Shown: positions 17,716 to 26,956, numbered from the stretch's first letter. The stretch: DNA of 64,000 bases from Paraburkholderia ginsengisoli NBRC 100965 (GCF_000739735.1 NZ_BBJF01000009.1:62001-126000), one strand, 5' to 3'. Notes: generated by a model not told the origin, from the sequence alone. Program-made: numbers and translations.

Positions 17716-18399
17716 ATGCTAAGAGAAATATTCAATGAGCTGGAAAACGGGTGCGACAAGTTCGAACATTATTTCGACTTGTACGAACAGCATTTCCGTA
17801 AGTATGTCGGCCGCAGCCCGCGCATCCTCGAAATCGGATGCCAGTTCGGTGGTAGCGCGGAGATGTGGCGCAAGTATTTTGGCGCTGGGACCATGGTCCA
17901 TGGCGTAGATATCGCTGCGCAGTGCGTGGAGACCGACTATCTGAAACTCTTTGTCGGCGATCAGGGGAGTCACGCGTTTTGGGACGCGCACTTCGGCGAC
18001 AAGCACAACTACTACGACATCGTCATAGACGACGGCTCACACGATAACCCGCATCAAATCACCAGCCTGTTGCGCACCTATAGTTTGCTCAAGGACGGCG
18101 GGACCTACTGGTGCGAAGATACGCATACTTCGTACTACTATAAAGTGCGCGTTTCGGACGGTGGTTACAAAAACCCGCACAGCTTCACTGAGTTTTGCAA
18201 AGACGTCGTCGATGTCCTGAGTTCCGAGCATACCCGTCATGCGATCGGCGTTGGCCCGATCGACGGACCGCGCGTGCCCCCCAGTCTCATCGCACAATTT
18301 GACAGGCTTCAGGGCATTCACTTCTACGACAGCGTGATTGTCATGAACAAAGGGCCGCGCCTGAAGTTCGAGCGGGTCATTCATCGCGGGCGAAGGTAA
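17716..18399 (+). CDS. Class I SAM-dependent methyltransferase (MycE/CmcI-like)
   Basis: A 227-residue Rossmann-fold methyltransferase. Motif I is ILEIGCQFGGS (residues 37-47), the acidic strand is HGVDIA (62-67), and IDDGSHDNPHQ (104-114) is the metal-binding type motif seen in the MycE and CmcI sugar O-methyltransferase group. A metal-dependent sugar O-methylation of the flagellin glycan would fit the cassette (inference). It is the last cassette gene before tRNA-Arg. Codons look AT-richer than in nearby housekeeping genes. Confidence 0.85.
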   Translation: MLREIFNELENGCDKFEHYFDLYEQHFRKYVGRSPRILEIGCQFGGSAEMWRKYFGAGTMVHGVDIAAQCVETDYLKLFVGDQGSHAFWDAHFGDKHNYYDIVIDDGSHDNPHQITSLLRTYSLLKDGGTYWCEDTHTSYYYKVRVSDGGYKNPHSFTEFCKDVVDVLSSEHTRHAIGVGPIDGPRVPPSLIAQFDRLQGIHFYDSVIVMNKGPRLKFERVIHRGRR

Positions 18400-18628
18400 C
18401 GCGCCAAGGGTCTCGACGGCGCAACATTCAATATTCGAATGAGTGCTGTCGACGCCGAAAGGCCGTCCGCGCAAAAGCTGGCGTGCTTGTGGCGCGAAAT
18501 CGGGCCGGTCGGTGCGAAGGTTGGGCAATGGCGGCGCAGCATTTGCCCAGCGGGCAGGAAACTGAGCAGATCGGAGTTTGAAGTTGGGGCGAGGATTGTC
18601 AGCTAAAACCCGAAACCCGTGTGAGACT

Positions 18629-18704
18629 TGGTGCGCCCGGCTGGGATCGAACCAGCAACCCCTGCCTTCGGAGGGCAGTACTCTATCCATTGAGCTACGG
18701 GCGC
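18629..18704 (-). tRNA. tRNA-Arg (anticodon CCG)
   Basis: The minus strand begins GCGCCCGTAGCTCA. It has a DHU arm with GGATAGAG, an anticodon stem CTGCC/GGCAG around loop CTCCGAA (anticodon CCG), a T-arm with GGTTCGATCC, an acceptor complement GGGCGC, and then A and an encoded CCA at 18629-18631. All arms pair. It reads CGG codons. Its 3' end faces the glycosylation cassette. Confidence 0.96.
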
Positions 18705-18979
18705 TTCAACATGACAGCGCGGCAACCGGAACGGATGCGACGCCAATGCGAGACCGCAAGGATACCCGGTTTCAGTCATACCGTCCACCGGGCGGCCTCC
18801 ATGGCAAGATCCGCCGCCTTCCGGCTGCGCCCGCCCGCTCCGGGTAAACGCCTGCTGAACACCCCTGCGCCACCCTCGCCGCCGCCGAAATCTTGCGTCT
18901 ATAATCGTCCGTGGCTGATATAGAACAAGAAGTTGCCGTCGCGCTGTACCGCTCACATACCCACGGAGACGAGACAAGC

Positions 18980-19879
18980 ATGAGCGAAGCACCCCACGGA
19001 GCCCCGATCAAAACCCCCGCGCAACTCGTCGCCGCGATCATCGCCGGGTTTGCTGTGCCGATCGTCATCATCGTGCTGCTGGCGGTCTACGTCGATAATT
19101 CGACACGCACCGGCGCCGGCACCGACTCTCTCTCCGACGCCGAAGTCACCGCCCGCATCAAACCGCTAGCCCAAGTCGAAATTCGCGACGCCAATGCGCC
19201 GCGCGTCTTCAAGAGCGGCGAAGAAGTCTACAAGGCCGTTTGCTCCGCGTGTCACGCGTCGGGTACGGCAGGCGCGCCGAAATTCACGAATACCGCCGAC
19301 TGGGCGCCGCGCATCGCGCAGGGCTTCGACACGCTTTGGCACACGGCACTTTCCGGCAAAGGCGCGATGCCCCCGCGCGGCGGCACCAGCCCGGACGACT
19401 ACAGCGACTTCGAAATCGCCCGCGCGGTGGCCTACATGGCGAACAACTCTGGCGCGAGCTTCCCCGAACCGGCTCAGCCGGCCGCGGGTGCTGCGGCGGC
19501 CTCCGGCGCGGCGGCTGCCGCGGCTCCGGCAGGCGCTTCGGACGCGGGCGCGGCCCAAGCCGCAGCGGCGATGGCAGCCATGGCCAGCGTGCCGCAAGCC
19601 GCCGCGCCGGCAGCGGGCGCGGCCCAGAGCGCAGACGCATCGCAAGCCGGCAAGGCGCTGTATCAGCAGGTCTGCCAGGCATGTCACGCGGCCGGCGTGC
19701 TGAACGCCCCGAAGTTCGGCGACAAGGAAGCTTGGGCGCCGCGTCTGAAAGAGCCGATGGACACCGTCTACAACTACGCGCTGCATGGCAAGGGCGCAAT
19801 GCCGCCGAAGGGCGGCTCGACGGCGTCGGATGCCGACGTGAAGGCGGCGGTCGACTACATGGTCAGCGCGGTGAAGTAA
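18980..19879 (+). CDS. Membrane-anchored dihaem cytochrome c (c5-like)
   Basis: A 299-residue electron carrier. One membrane segment (about residues 15-42) anchors it with both haem domains in the periplasm. The haem sites are CSACH near residue 87 and CQACH near residue 231, each followed by KGAMPPRGG or KGAMPPKGG carrying the axial Met. A long Ala/Pro linker joins the two domains. The ATG at 18980 is preferred to an upstream GTG at 18911, because a TATAAT box at 18900-18905 puts transcription start about there. The partner oxidase or reductase is unknown. An intrinsic terminator follows. Confidence 0.88.
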   Translation: MSEAPHGAPIKTPAQLVAAIIAGFAVPIVIIVLLAVYVDNSTRTGAGTDSLSDAEVTARIKPLAQVEIRDANAPRVFKSGEEVYKAVCSACHASGTAGAPKFTNTADWAPRIAQGFDTLWHTALSGKGAMPPRGGTSPDDYSDFEIARAVAYMANNSGASFPEPAQPAAGAAAASGAAAAAAPAGASDAGAAQAAAAMAAMASVPQAAAPAAGAAQSADASQAGKALYQQVCQACHAAGVLNAPKFGDKEAWAPRLKEPMDTVYNYALHGKGAMPPKGGSTASDADVKAAVDYMVSAVK

Positions 19880-19918
19880 CGCATCGAGCGACCGCTTGCG
19901 GCGTCGGCCGCGGAACGG

Positions 19919-19957
19919 AAAATCCCTGCATGCAGTCACGCGATGCAGGGATTTTTT
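19919..19957 (+). terminator. Intrinsic terminator after the cytochrome c gene
   Basis: AAAATCCCTGCAT pairs with ATGCAGGGATTTT around an 11-base loop, ending in a T-run. The A-run on the other side lets it also serve the convergent NTF2-like gene. Confidence 0.88.
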
Positions 19958-19978
19958 ATGTCCGATGCGCGTTATGCG

Positions 19979-20566
19979 TCAGGCTCGATGGCGCGGGCCC
20001 GGTGCGCGCGCGGGACGGCTGAACGCATCGGCAAAGGCCAATGCGGGCGTACGCCGAGCGAGCGCGGTGAAATTCGCGTGCAACGCAGCGGGCGCGAGCC
20101 ACGGATAGTCCAGGCCCTCCTGCAATGCGTCGAGCAATGCGCCGTCCAGATCGGGCACCACGTCCATGCGAGCGATATGAATGTCGAAATCGGTGACGGC
20201 CGGCGTTTCGTCGAAGGTCCATCGATACACGCCGTGGCCGATGCGCAATGCGCCGGTCGCCGTGTCGCGCATCACCACCAGCCAGGGCAGCGCGTCGATC
20301 ACGCCGCCTTGCACGTCAAGCGAGTCACACACGTAGTAAGTCCGGCATCGCGTGTATTGCGCGCCGAAGTCGGTGACGAGCGTTTTCGCAATCGCATCGC
20401 TGCCGACGGTGCGAGCCGGAAAAGCGATCGCCGAGGTCGCGAGTGAGACGGTAAGCACCGCGTCCGGCGCGAACGCTTCGGCGATGCGCCGGGCGCGCGT
20501 GTTGTCTTTCGCGTCGATATAAGTGTCGAGTGCGCGGCGATATGCGGCGAGTGGCGGCAAGGTCAT
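19979..20566 (-). CDS. NTF2-like (SnoaL-type) protein
   Basis: A 195-residue cytoplasmic protein with a cone-shaped alpha+beta fold of the SnoaL/NTF2 superfamily. The N-terminal helix YRRALDTYIDAKDNTRARRIAEAFAPDAVLTVS leads into a sheet with DALPWLVVMRDTATGALRIGHGVYRWTF. No catalytic residues can be assigned. GGGAG is found eight bases upstream of the ATG. The last 25 residues are basic and Pro-rich. It stands alone, convergent with the cytochrome gene. Confidence 0.75.
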   Translation of the reverse strand: MTLPPLAAYRRALDTYIDAKDNTRARRIAEAFAPDAVLTVSLATSAIAFPARTVGSDAIAKTLVTDFGAQYTRCRTYYVCDSLDVQGGVIDALPWLVVMRDTATGALRIGHGVYRWTFDETPAVTDFDIHIARMDVVPDLDGALLDALQEGLDYPWLAPAALHANFTALARRTPALAFADAFSRPARAPGPRHRA

Positions 20567-20748
20567 GCGGGCGGTCTCCCATTTACGGCCGCCGACTTCC
20601 GGTCGACGAGCCGCGCCACTCTAGCTCAAGCCTTCGGAAAAACCGCCGAAGCACAGGTCACGCGCAGGGTCTTGCGAACGGACGAACGCAATGGAACACA
20701 GCGAGACGGCGCGCAACAGAAAACGCGCACCGCGTCCGCGTGATCGCC

Positions 20749-22839
20749 TCAAGGCTTCTGCAACAACGCCTTCAAACTCGCCAACCGATCCTTCGGCGAC
20801 ATTGGCGCTTCTTCCGGCGTCGGCGGCGGTGCATCGTCGAGCAGCATTTCGGGGATAAAGCGCGACGGCTCGCACACCACGGTCTCCCGCGCGCGCTTGC
20901 GCTTCTTGCACCAGTTCAGATGCAAACTGCGCTGTGCCCGCGTGATCGCGACGTACATCAGCCGTCGTTCTTCCTCGATGCGCGCGTCGTCGATCGGTTC
21001 GTCGTCGGGGCCGCCGCGATGCGGCATGATGCCTTCCTCGACGCCCACCAGAAACACGTGCGGATACTCCAGCCCCTTCGACGCATGCACGGTCGAGAGC
21101 CGCACCGCATCCGGATCTTCCTCGCGGCCTTCGAGCATCGACATCAGCGCGACGGTCTGGATCAGGCCGAGCAGGTTCTTGCCGGTGTCGCCGAAACCGT
21201 CGGCGGTATCGTAGCCGGTCGCTTCGCTATTCGCGCCACCCTCGGGTTCGGCCTTGGTGCCCTTGCGTTTCAACCACTCCATGAACTCCAGCACGTTCTG
21301 CCATTTGGCCTGCGCCTGACGTTCATCGAACGCATCGTACAAGTACGCCTCGTAGTGGATCGCGTCCATCAACTCGTCGAGCAGCGTGCCGGCCGCGTCC
21401 TTCTCCGCGCGATCGGTGAGGCGTTGCATGAAGTCGCAGAACACGCGCATCGGTTCGATCTGACGCGGCGACAGGCGCGCTTCGATGCCGCCCATGTACA
21501 CGGCCTCGAACAGCGACACCTTCGCCTGGCCCGCGAACGAACCGAGCGCTTCGAGCGTCGTATTACCGACGCCGCGACGCGGCGTGGTGATCGCGCGGAT
21601 GAACGCGGGGTCGTCGTTCGCGTTGGCGATCAACCGCAGATACGCGCAGATGTCCTTGATCTCGGCTTTGTCGAAAAACGACTGGCCGCCGGACAGCACG
21701 TATGGAATCCGCTCGCGGCGCAACACCTGCTCGAAGATGCGCGCCTGGAAGTTGCCGCGATACAGGATCGCGTAGTCGCGGAAATTCGCGCGCCGTTCGA
21801 ACTTGTGCGCGGACAGGCGGAACACCACCGACTCGGCCTCGTGCTCTTCGTCGTTGCAGCCGGTGACGGTAATCGTGTCACCCATCCCGTGTTCGGACCA
21901 CAACTTCTTTTCGAACAGCTTCGGGTTGTTCGCGATCACGTTGTTCGCGGCCGTCAGAATGCGCACCGTCGACCGGTAATTCTGTTCGAGCTTGATCAGG
22001 TGCAGCTTCGGAAAATCCTTGCTGAGCTGGCCGAGATTTTCGAGTGTCGCGCCGCGCCAGCCGTAAATCGCCTGGTCATCGTCGCCGACCGCCGTGAACG
22101 CGGCACGCTTGCCGGCGAGCAGCTTCACGAGTTCGTACTGGCATGCGTTGGTGTCCTGGTACTCGTCGATCAGCAGATAACGCAGCTTGTTCTGCCAACG
22201 GTCGCGCACCTGCTCGTTCTTCGCGAAGAGTTCGGCGGGCAGGCGGATCAGGTCGTCGAAATCGACCGCCTGATAGGCGTGCAGCGTCGCCACATAGTTG
22301 CGGTAGACGATCGCGGCCTGATGCTCGTCCTCGTTCGCGGCGATCGCGATCGCCTCTTCGGGCATGATCAGACCGTTCTTCCACAGTGAGATGATCGACT
22401 GGATCTTGCGGATGAAGCCCTTGTCCGTCGAGCCGACCTGCTCCTGGATCATGCCGAAACAGTCGTCCGAATCCATGATCGAAAACTGCGGCTTCAGGCC
22501 GACGTGTTCCGCTTCCTGCCGCAGAATCTGCACGCCGAGCGAATGGAACGTGCAGACCGTCAACTGATTGACGGGCACCTTGCGGCCTTCCTTGCCGGGC
22601 GTGGTCAGCGTCTTGCCTTCGAGCAGCTTGCCGACGCGCTCGCGCATTTCTGCCGCGGCCTTGTTCGTGAACGTGACGGCGGCGATGTGGCGCGGCTCGA
22701 AGCCTTTGGCTTCGATCAGGTGCGCGATTTTCTGCGTGATCACGCGCGTCTTGCCGCTGCCTGCACCGGCGAGCACGAGACACGGACCGTCGAGATAACG
22801 GACCGCTTCATTTTGAGCGGGGTTCAGGCCTGCGGACAT
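20749..22839 (-). CDS. rep: ATP-dependent DNA helicase Rep (UvrD family)
   Basis: A superfamily 1A 3'-5' helicase that clears roadblocks ahead of the replication fork. It has 696 residues (E. coli Rep 673). Seen: Q-motif GLNPAQNEAVRY, Walker A GAGSGKTR, motif Ia TFTNKAAAEM, Walker B LLIDEYQDTN, motif III GDDDQAIYGWRGA, motif V TVHASKGLEYPHVFLVG and motif VI YVAITRAQ. The start is set at 22839 (MSAGLNPAQNEAV), because the 63-codon upstream extension is low-complexity and not family-like. The GDDDQAIYGWRGA signature and length fit Rep better than UvrD. Confidence 0.92.
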   Translation of the reverse strand: MSAGLNPAQNEAVRYLDGPCLVLAGAGSGKTRVITQKIAHLIEAKGFEPRHIAAVTFTNKAAAEMRERVGKLLEGKTLTTPGKEGRKVPVNQLTVCTFHSLGVQILRQEAEHVGLKPQFSIMDSDDCFGMIQEQVGSTDKGFIRKIQSIISLWKNGLIMPEEAIAIAANEDEHQAAIVYRNYVATLHAYQAVDFDDLIRLPAELFAKNEQVRDRWQNKLRYLLIDEYQDTNACQYELVKLLAGKRAAFTAVGDDDQAIYGWRGATLENLGQLSKDFPKLHLIKLEQNYRSTVRILTAANNVIANNPKLFEKKLWSEHGMGDTITVTGCNDEEHEAESVVFRLSAHKFERRANFRDYAILYRGNFQARIFEQVLRRERIPYVLSGGQSFFDKAEIKDICAYLRLIANANDDPAFIRAITTPRRGVGNTTLEALGSFAGQAKVSLFEAVYMGGIEARLSPRQIEPMRVFCDFMQRLTDRAEKDAAGTLLDELMDAIHYEAYLYDAFDERQAQAKWQNVLEFMEWLKRKGTKAEPEGGANSEATGYDTADGFGDTGKNLLGLIQTVALMSMLEGREEDPDAVRLSTVHASKGLEYPHVFLVGVEEGIMPHRGGPDDEPIDDARIEEERRLMYVAITRAQRSLHLNWCKKRKRARETVVCEPSRFIPEMLLDDAPPPTPEEAPMSPKDRLASLKALLQKP

Positions 22840-23209
22840 CGTCTGTGGATGGGTGATGCGGTTAGAAGCGGCGGTTAGAAGCGGCGATCGAGGGCGCGTC
22901 GGCGCGAATTCGCCGGCTGAAGGCCCGGGGGCATGCTGCGCGGCGGCGTCGGCGGGAACGGGCGCCTTGCGGGGTGCGAGGACGTTCCGGTCGGCGCCCG
23001 ATTCGCGCGAGAGGAGCGATGTTAACACGGATGCTTACCGCCGATGCCTCGACGAACGCCCGGGCGGCTACCCGCGTCTCACCCACACGGCTCACCACGA
23101 ATCCCCCGCGACGACGCTAACGGTCCGCCTTCAGGACGTGCCACAATTACGGCGTTGCGCGCCGTCGCCGCGGTGGCAAAGCGGCGCGCGTTTTTGCAGG
23201 AAGACACGC
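22840..23209. other. 370-bp divergent region between rep and the Gfo/Idh/MocA gene
   Basis: Must hold promoters in both directions, but no pair of boxes stood out. A small tandem repeat (two copies of GCGGTTAGAAGCG) lies at about 22858-22883. Frames across it are extensions of the flanking genes and are not convincing. Confidence 0.45.
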
Positions 23210-24259
23210 ATGTCCGGATCGCTAAAGATTGGATTGATGGGCTACGGTTTTGCTGGCGCGACCTTCCATGCGCCGGTGATCGCGCATTGCGGGCGCACGA
23301 GCGTCGCCGCCATCGCAACGGGCCAGCCTGAGCGGGCGCTTGCCGACTATCCGCACGCGAAAGTCGTGGCCGATCTCGACGCGCTGCTCGCGCTCGACGA
23401 CATCGACTGCGTCGTGATCGCGACGCCCAACGACACGCACTTCGACCTCGCGCGCCGCACGCTGGAAGCGGGCAAACACGTGGTGGTCGACAAGCCGGTC
23501 ACGCTCACCGCCGCCGATGCCCACACGCTCGCCAACATCGCGCTCGCGCGCGGCAAGCTGTTCGTGCCGTTCCACAATCGTCGCTGGGACGGCGATTTTC
23601 TGACCGTGCGCGATCTGCTCGCCCGCGTCGAACTGGGGCGCGTCACGCAATACGAATCGCATTTCGACCGTTTCCGGCCGGAAGTTCGACAGCGTTGGCG
23701 CGAAGAGGCGTCGCGCGGCGGCGGGTTGCTGTTCGATCTCGGGCCGCATCTGATCGACCAGGCGCTGGCGCTGTTCGGCGCACCGAAGACGGTCTCGGCG
23801 ACGGTGCGCGCGCATCGCGACCAGGCCGGCGCGCCGGACTATGTGCATATTCAGCTTGGCTACGGCGAGTTCGAAGTGGTGCTGCACGCGAGCGCGTTGA
23901 CCGCGCTGGTCGCGCCGCGCTTTGCGATCCACGGCACGCGAGGCAGCTATGTGAAGTACGGGCTCGACACGCAGGAAGACCAGTTGAAGGCCGGTCTGCG
24001 CCCCGGCGACGAAGGCTTCGGCGCCGGCAATACTGCCGGTGTGTTGCGTGTGCGGGAAGGCGACCAGGAAGTCGAACGCGAAGTCCCGACGCGCAATGGC
24101 GACTACGCCGGCTTCTATATCGCACTGGCCGATGCCATTCAGAACGGCGTCGCGTTCCCTGTCAGACCGCAGGATGCGGTCGACGTCATGACCATCATCG
24201 AGCTCGCCGCCCGCAGCTCGGAAGAAGGCGTGCGCCTGCCGTTCGAGCGTATTCGCTGA
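23210..24259 (+). CDS. Gfo/Idh/MocA family oxidoreductase
   Basis: A 349-residue NAD(P)-dependent sugar or polyol dehydrogenase. The Rossmann motif is GLMGYGFAGATFH (residues 8-20), followed by CVVIATPNDTH, the family EKP-type motif as VDKPVTLT, and the substrate helix LLFDLGPHLIDQALALFG with the catalytic His. It closely resembles the YdgJ-type subgroup in layout. The ATG at 23210 has AGGAA upstream. It is divergent from rep. Substrate is unknown. Confidence 0.9.
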   Translation: MSGSLKIGLMGYGFAGATFHAPVIAHCGRTSVAAIATGQPERALADYPHAKVVADLDALLALDDIDCVVIATPNDTHFDLARRTLEAGKHVVVDKPVTLTAADAHTLANIALARGKLFVPFHNRRWDGDFLTVRDLLARVELGRVTQYESHFDRFRPEVRQRWREEASRGGGLLFDLGPHLIDQALALFGAPKTVSATVRAHRDQAGAPDYVHIQLGYGEFEVVLHASALTALVAPRFAIHGTRGSYVKYGLDTQEDQLKAGLRPGDEGFGAGNTAGVLRVREGDQEVEREVPTRNGDYAGFYIALADAIQNGVAFPVRPQDAVDVMTIIELAARSSEEGVRLPFERIR

Positions 24260-24454
24260 GGGTTCGACTGCGCGGCGCGCCGGCTTGTGTACCTAAAAAG
24301 CGCCCTTGCCGTCTGCGCCGCGCGGGCCAGAATCTGACGTCCCCGAAAGGAACATAACGTTACAACTCAGCCCGCCTCCCCGGTCAGCGCACCGCCGCGA
24401 TCATCCGTTGCTACGCGAGTAGCCCCATCCCCGACAACGACTTCCGGAGAGTCC

Positions 24455-24802
24455 ATGCCTCGCCTCACCCGCGCCCTTGCAGCATGCACGCTGCTCAGTT
24501 CACTCGCCGCGTGCGTGGCGACACCGCCCGCTCCGGCGCCGCGCCCCACCCAGCAGCAAATCGCAGATCAGCGTCTGCGTCAGGTCGAAGGCCGGATCGA
24601 CAGTCTCGGCCGCCGCATCGACAAACGCATGAATCAGGGCGACTACCCGCCACCGCAAGGCGCGTCGCTGCATCATCGGCTCGACGTGATCCGCCGGGAA
24701 GCGCACGACATGGCCGCGCAACACAACGGCGGCCTCACCTCCGACGAACAGCGCGTGCTGAACCAGGAACTGGATAACGCGGCGCACGCGATCGGCGAGT
24801 AA
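24455..24802 (+). CDS. Small lipoprotein of unknown function
   Basis: A 115-residue protein with a lipoprotein signal peptide: basic N terminus, hydrophobic core and lipobox SLAAC with C20. The mature part begins with a short Pro/Ala linker, then a helical charged segment QQIADQRLRQVEGRIDSLGRRIDKRMNQG, and ends LTSDEQRVLNQELDNAAHAIGE. No named family is recognised. It probably sits in the periplasm attached to a membrane. It is isolated, upstream of the glycine operon. Confidence 0.75.
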   Translation: MPRLTRALAACTLLSSLAACVATPPAPAPRPTQQQIADQRLRQVEGRIDSLGRRIDKRMNQGDYPPPQGASLHHRLDVIRREAHDMAAQHNGGLTSDEQRVLNQELDNAAHAIGE

Positions 24803-24910
24803 GCGCTGCCGTTTGCGTCATCGAAGCGGCGGTGTGGGCGTGGCCAACACGCGCTTTTTTGACGCCGACACCGCGCCGCGCCCACCGCCATGCGGGCCGC
24901 AGGCCTTTAT

Positions 24911-24939
24911 TTGACAAGCCCCCGGCCGTCGCGTACATT
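24911..24939 (+). promoter_or_regulatory. Sigma-70 promoter of the gcv operon
   Basis: Perfect -35 TTGACA (24911-24916), a 17-base spacer and -10 TACATT (24934-24939). Predicted start is near 24946, right at the first helix of the glycine riboswitch. Confidence 0.88.
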
Positions 24940-24944
24940 CGCCG

Positions 24945-25226
24945 CACGCGTCGGGAGAGCGCGCTGGCCGCCGAATATCGCAGGCCGCGCCGCCGAAGGG
25001 GCACACCCGCAAACTCTCAGGCAAAAGGACCGACCGCGTCGAAAAACCCACCCTATCGCAGTATCAAGGCAACGGTTTTTCGCACTCTGGAGAGCGGCAG
25101 TAGCCGTCCGCGTTTTGGCAACATCGCGCGGATTCTGGCAAGCTGCCCACCGAAGGGGCGCGCGTTTCACTGTGACGAAGCAACGTTCACGGTAGCGCAA
25201 TCTCTCAGGTATCGAGGACAGAGGGG
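24945..25226 (+). promoter_or_regulatory. Tandem glycine riboswitch
   Basis: Two aptamers precede gcvT. Aptamer 1 (about 24945-25040) has GGGAGAGC, then CCGAAGGGGCA, then CTCTCAGGCAAAAGGACCG. Aptamer 2 (about 25084-25226) has CTGGAGAGC, CCGAAGGGGC and CTCTCAGGTATCGAGGACAGAGG, with a long arm inserted before the CTCTCAGG element. These conserved strings and the short linker are diagnostic. The family turns on glycine cleavage when glycine is high. Downstream, GGCG/CGCC at 25263-25273 and a T-run at 25282-25287 might be part of an expression platform (inference). Confidence 0.94.
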
Positions 25227-25311
25227 TCATGCAGAACCACGCTCGCAGGCACATCGCCGCGAGGCGTAGCGCCGCATGGCCTTTTTTGTTTCGCGAGATG
25301 CCCGAGGCCCC

Positions 25312-26430
25312 ATGACCGAACTCAAACACACCCCGCTCAACGCCACTCACCGTGCGCTCAATGCCCGCATGGTCGACTTCGGCGGCTGGGACATGCCCGT
25401 CAACTACGGCTCGCAGATCGAGGAACATCGCTCCGTGCGCACCGACGCCGGCATGTTCGACGTCTCGCACATGTGCGTGGTCGATTTCACCGGCGAGCGC
25501 GTGCGCGCGTTCTTCGAATACGCGCTGGCCAACAACGTCGGCAAGCTGCAAACGCCGGGCCGCGCACTCTACTCCTGTCTGCTGAATCCGAACGGCGGCG
25601 TGATCGACGATCTGATCGTCTATTACTTCGGCGAAGACCACTTCCGCGTGGTCGTCAACGCCGGCACCGCCGACAAAGACATCGCCTGGTTCGGCCAGCT
25701 CAACGCCGAAGGCAGCTTCGGCCTGACCATCACGCCGCGCCGCGACTTCGCGATCGTCGCCGTGCAAGGCCCGAACGCGCGCGAGAAAGTCTGGCAAACG
25801 GTGCCGGCCGCACGCGCCGTCACCGAAGCACTCAAGCCGTTCAACTCTGCCCGTATCGCAGACACGCCGTTCGGCGAGTTGACCGTCGCGCGCACCGGCT
25901 ACACCGGTGAAGACGGCTTCGAAATCATCGTGCCGGCGGACCACGTCGAATCCCTGTGGAACGCGCTGCAGGCACAGGGCGTGCGCCCGGCCGGCCTCGG
26001 CGCGCGCGACACGCTGCGCCTCGAAGCCGGCATGAATCTGTATGGCCAGGACATGGACGACCACGTGTCGCCGCTCGACGCCGGCCTCGCATGGACCGTC
26101 GACCTCACGTCGCCGCGCGACTTCGTCGGCAAGGGCAAGCTCGAAGCCGACGGTTCGAAGTCGGCGTTCGTCGGCCTGATCCTGCTGAAGGAAAACGGCA
26201 AGGCTGCGGGCGTGCTGCGTGCTCATCAGAAGGTCGTCACGCCGCACGGCGAAGGCGAAATCACCAGCGGCACTTTTTCCCCGACGATGCAGGAATCCAT
26301 CGCCTTCGCGCGCGTGCCGAAAGGCGTGCAGCCGGGCGACACTGTTCACGTTCAGATTCGTGACAAGGCCGTTCCCGCAAGCGTGGTAAAACTGCCGTTC
26401 GTGCGCAACGGCAAGGTGCTGGCGGTTTAA
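25312..26430 (+). CDS. gcvT: Glycine cleavage system T protein (aminomethyltransferase)
   Basis: Transfers the methylene of the H-protein-bound aminomethyl group to tetrahydrofolate and releases ammonia. It has 372 residues. The start MTELKHTPLNATHRALNARM is the family one; an in-frame ATG at 25276 lies over the T-run of the leader and is less likely. Seen: MVDFGGWDMPVNY, the folate-site VSHM, ARTGYTGEDGFEI and LGARDTLRLEAGMNLYG. It is first in the gcvT-gcvH-gcvP unit, 63 bp before gcvH, under the glycine riboswitch. Confidence 0.96.
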   Translation: MTELKHTPLNATHRALNARMVDFGGWDMPVNYGSQIEEHRSVRTDAGMFDVSHMCVVDFTGERVRAFFEYALANNVGKLQTPGRALYSCLLNPNGGVIDDLIVYYFGEDHFRVVVNAGTADKDIAWFGQLNAEGSFGLTITPRRDFAIVAVQGPNAREKVWQTVPAARAVTEALKPFNSARIADTPFGELTVARTGYTGEDGFEIIVPADHVESLWNALQAQGVRPAGLGARDTLRLEAGMNLYGQDMDDHVSPLDAGLAWTVDLTSPRDFVGKGKLEADGSKSAFVGLILLKENGKAAGVLRAHQKVVTPHGEGEITSGTFSPTMQESIAFARVPKGVQPGDTVHVQIRDKAVPASVVKLPFVRNGKVLAV

Positions 26431-26493
26431 ACAACCGACGCGCGCGTCCCCTTTATTAAGCTAATACCGAATCACACCGCATAGGAGCATCCG

Positions 26494-26874
26494 ATGAGCA
26501 TCCCGGCCGATCTGAAATACACCGAATCGCACGAGTGGGTCCGCACCGAAGCGGACGGCACGCTGACGGTCGGCATCACCGACCACGCGCAGGAAGCGCT
26601 CGGCGACATCGTCTTCTTCGAAGTCCAGGCGTTGGGCAAGACCGTGACCGCGGGCGACACCGTCGCCGTGATCGAATCGGTGAAGGCCGCTTCCGACATT
26701 TACGCGCCGGTCTCGGGCGAGATCATCGAAGCGAACACGGCCGTGGCCGACTCGCCCGACTCGGTCAACAGCGCGCCGTACGACAGCTGGCTCTTCAAGA
26801 TCAAGCCCGCCGCCGACGCGACGCAAGATCGCCTGATCGATGCCGACGCGTACACCAAGTCGATCGGCGCCTGA
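26494..26874 (+). CDS. gcvH: Glycine cleavage system H protein
   Basis: The lipoyl carrier that shuttles the aminomethyl group between GcvP, GcvT and dihydrolipoamide dehydrogenase. It has 126 residues. The lipoylated lysine is in the motif AVIESVKAASDIYAP (K65). The rest is the usual beta-barrel (YTESHEWVR, GDIVFFEVQ). TAGGAG is found about seven bases upstream. It lies between gcvT and gcvP. Confidence 0.97.
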   Translation: MSIPADLKYTESHEWVRTEADGTLTVGITDHAQEALGDIVFFEVQALGKTVTAGDTVAVIESVKAASDIYAPVSGEIIEANTAVADSPDSVNSAPYDSWLFKIKPAADATQDRLIDADAYTKSIGA

Positions 26875-26956
26875 TCTGATTCACCTTTACGTTTAACCCG
26901 TCAGGTGCGGCGCGCCCTCTCGAAGCAAAGGGACCGCCGCACCGCCAGGAACACCC

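Noticed and set aside
18629..18704. tRNA-Arg as an integration site for the glycosylation cassette
   Set aside because: No second copy of the tRNA 3' end was found on the left side of the cassette and there is no integrase gene; only the adjacency is noted.
20530..22389. 619-codon frame opposite rep
   Set aside because: Antisense shadow; rep has all helicase motifs.
25276..25311. Upstream in-frame ATG extending gcvT by 12 codons
   Set aside because: It lies over the leader T-run, lacks a ribosome site and does not match the GcvT N terminus.
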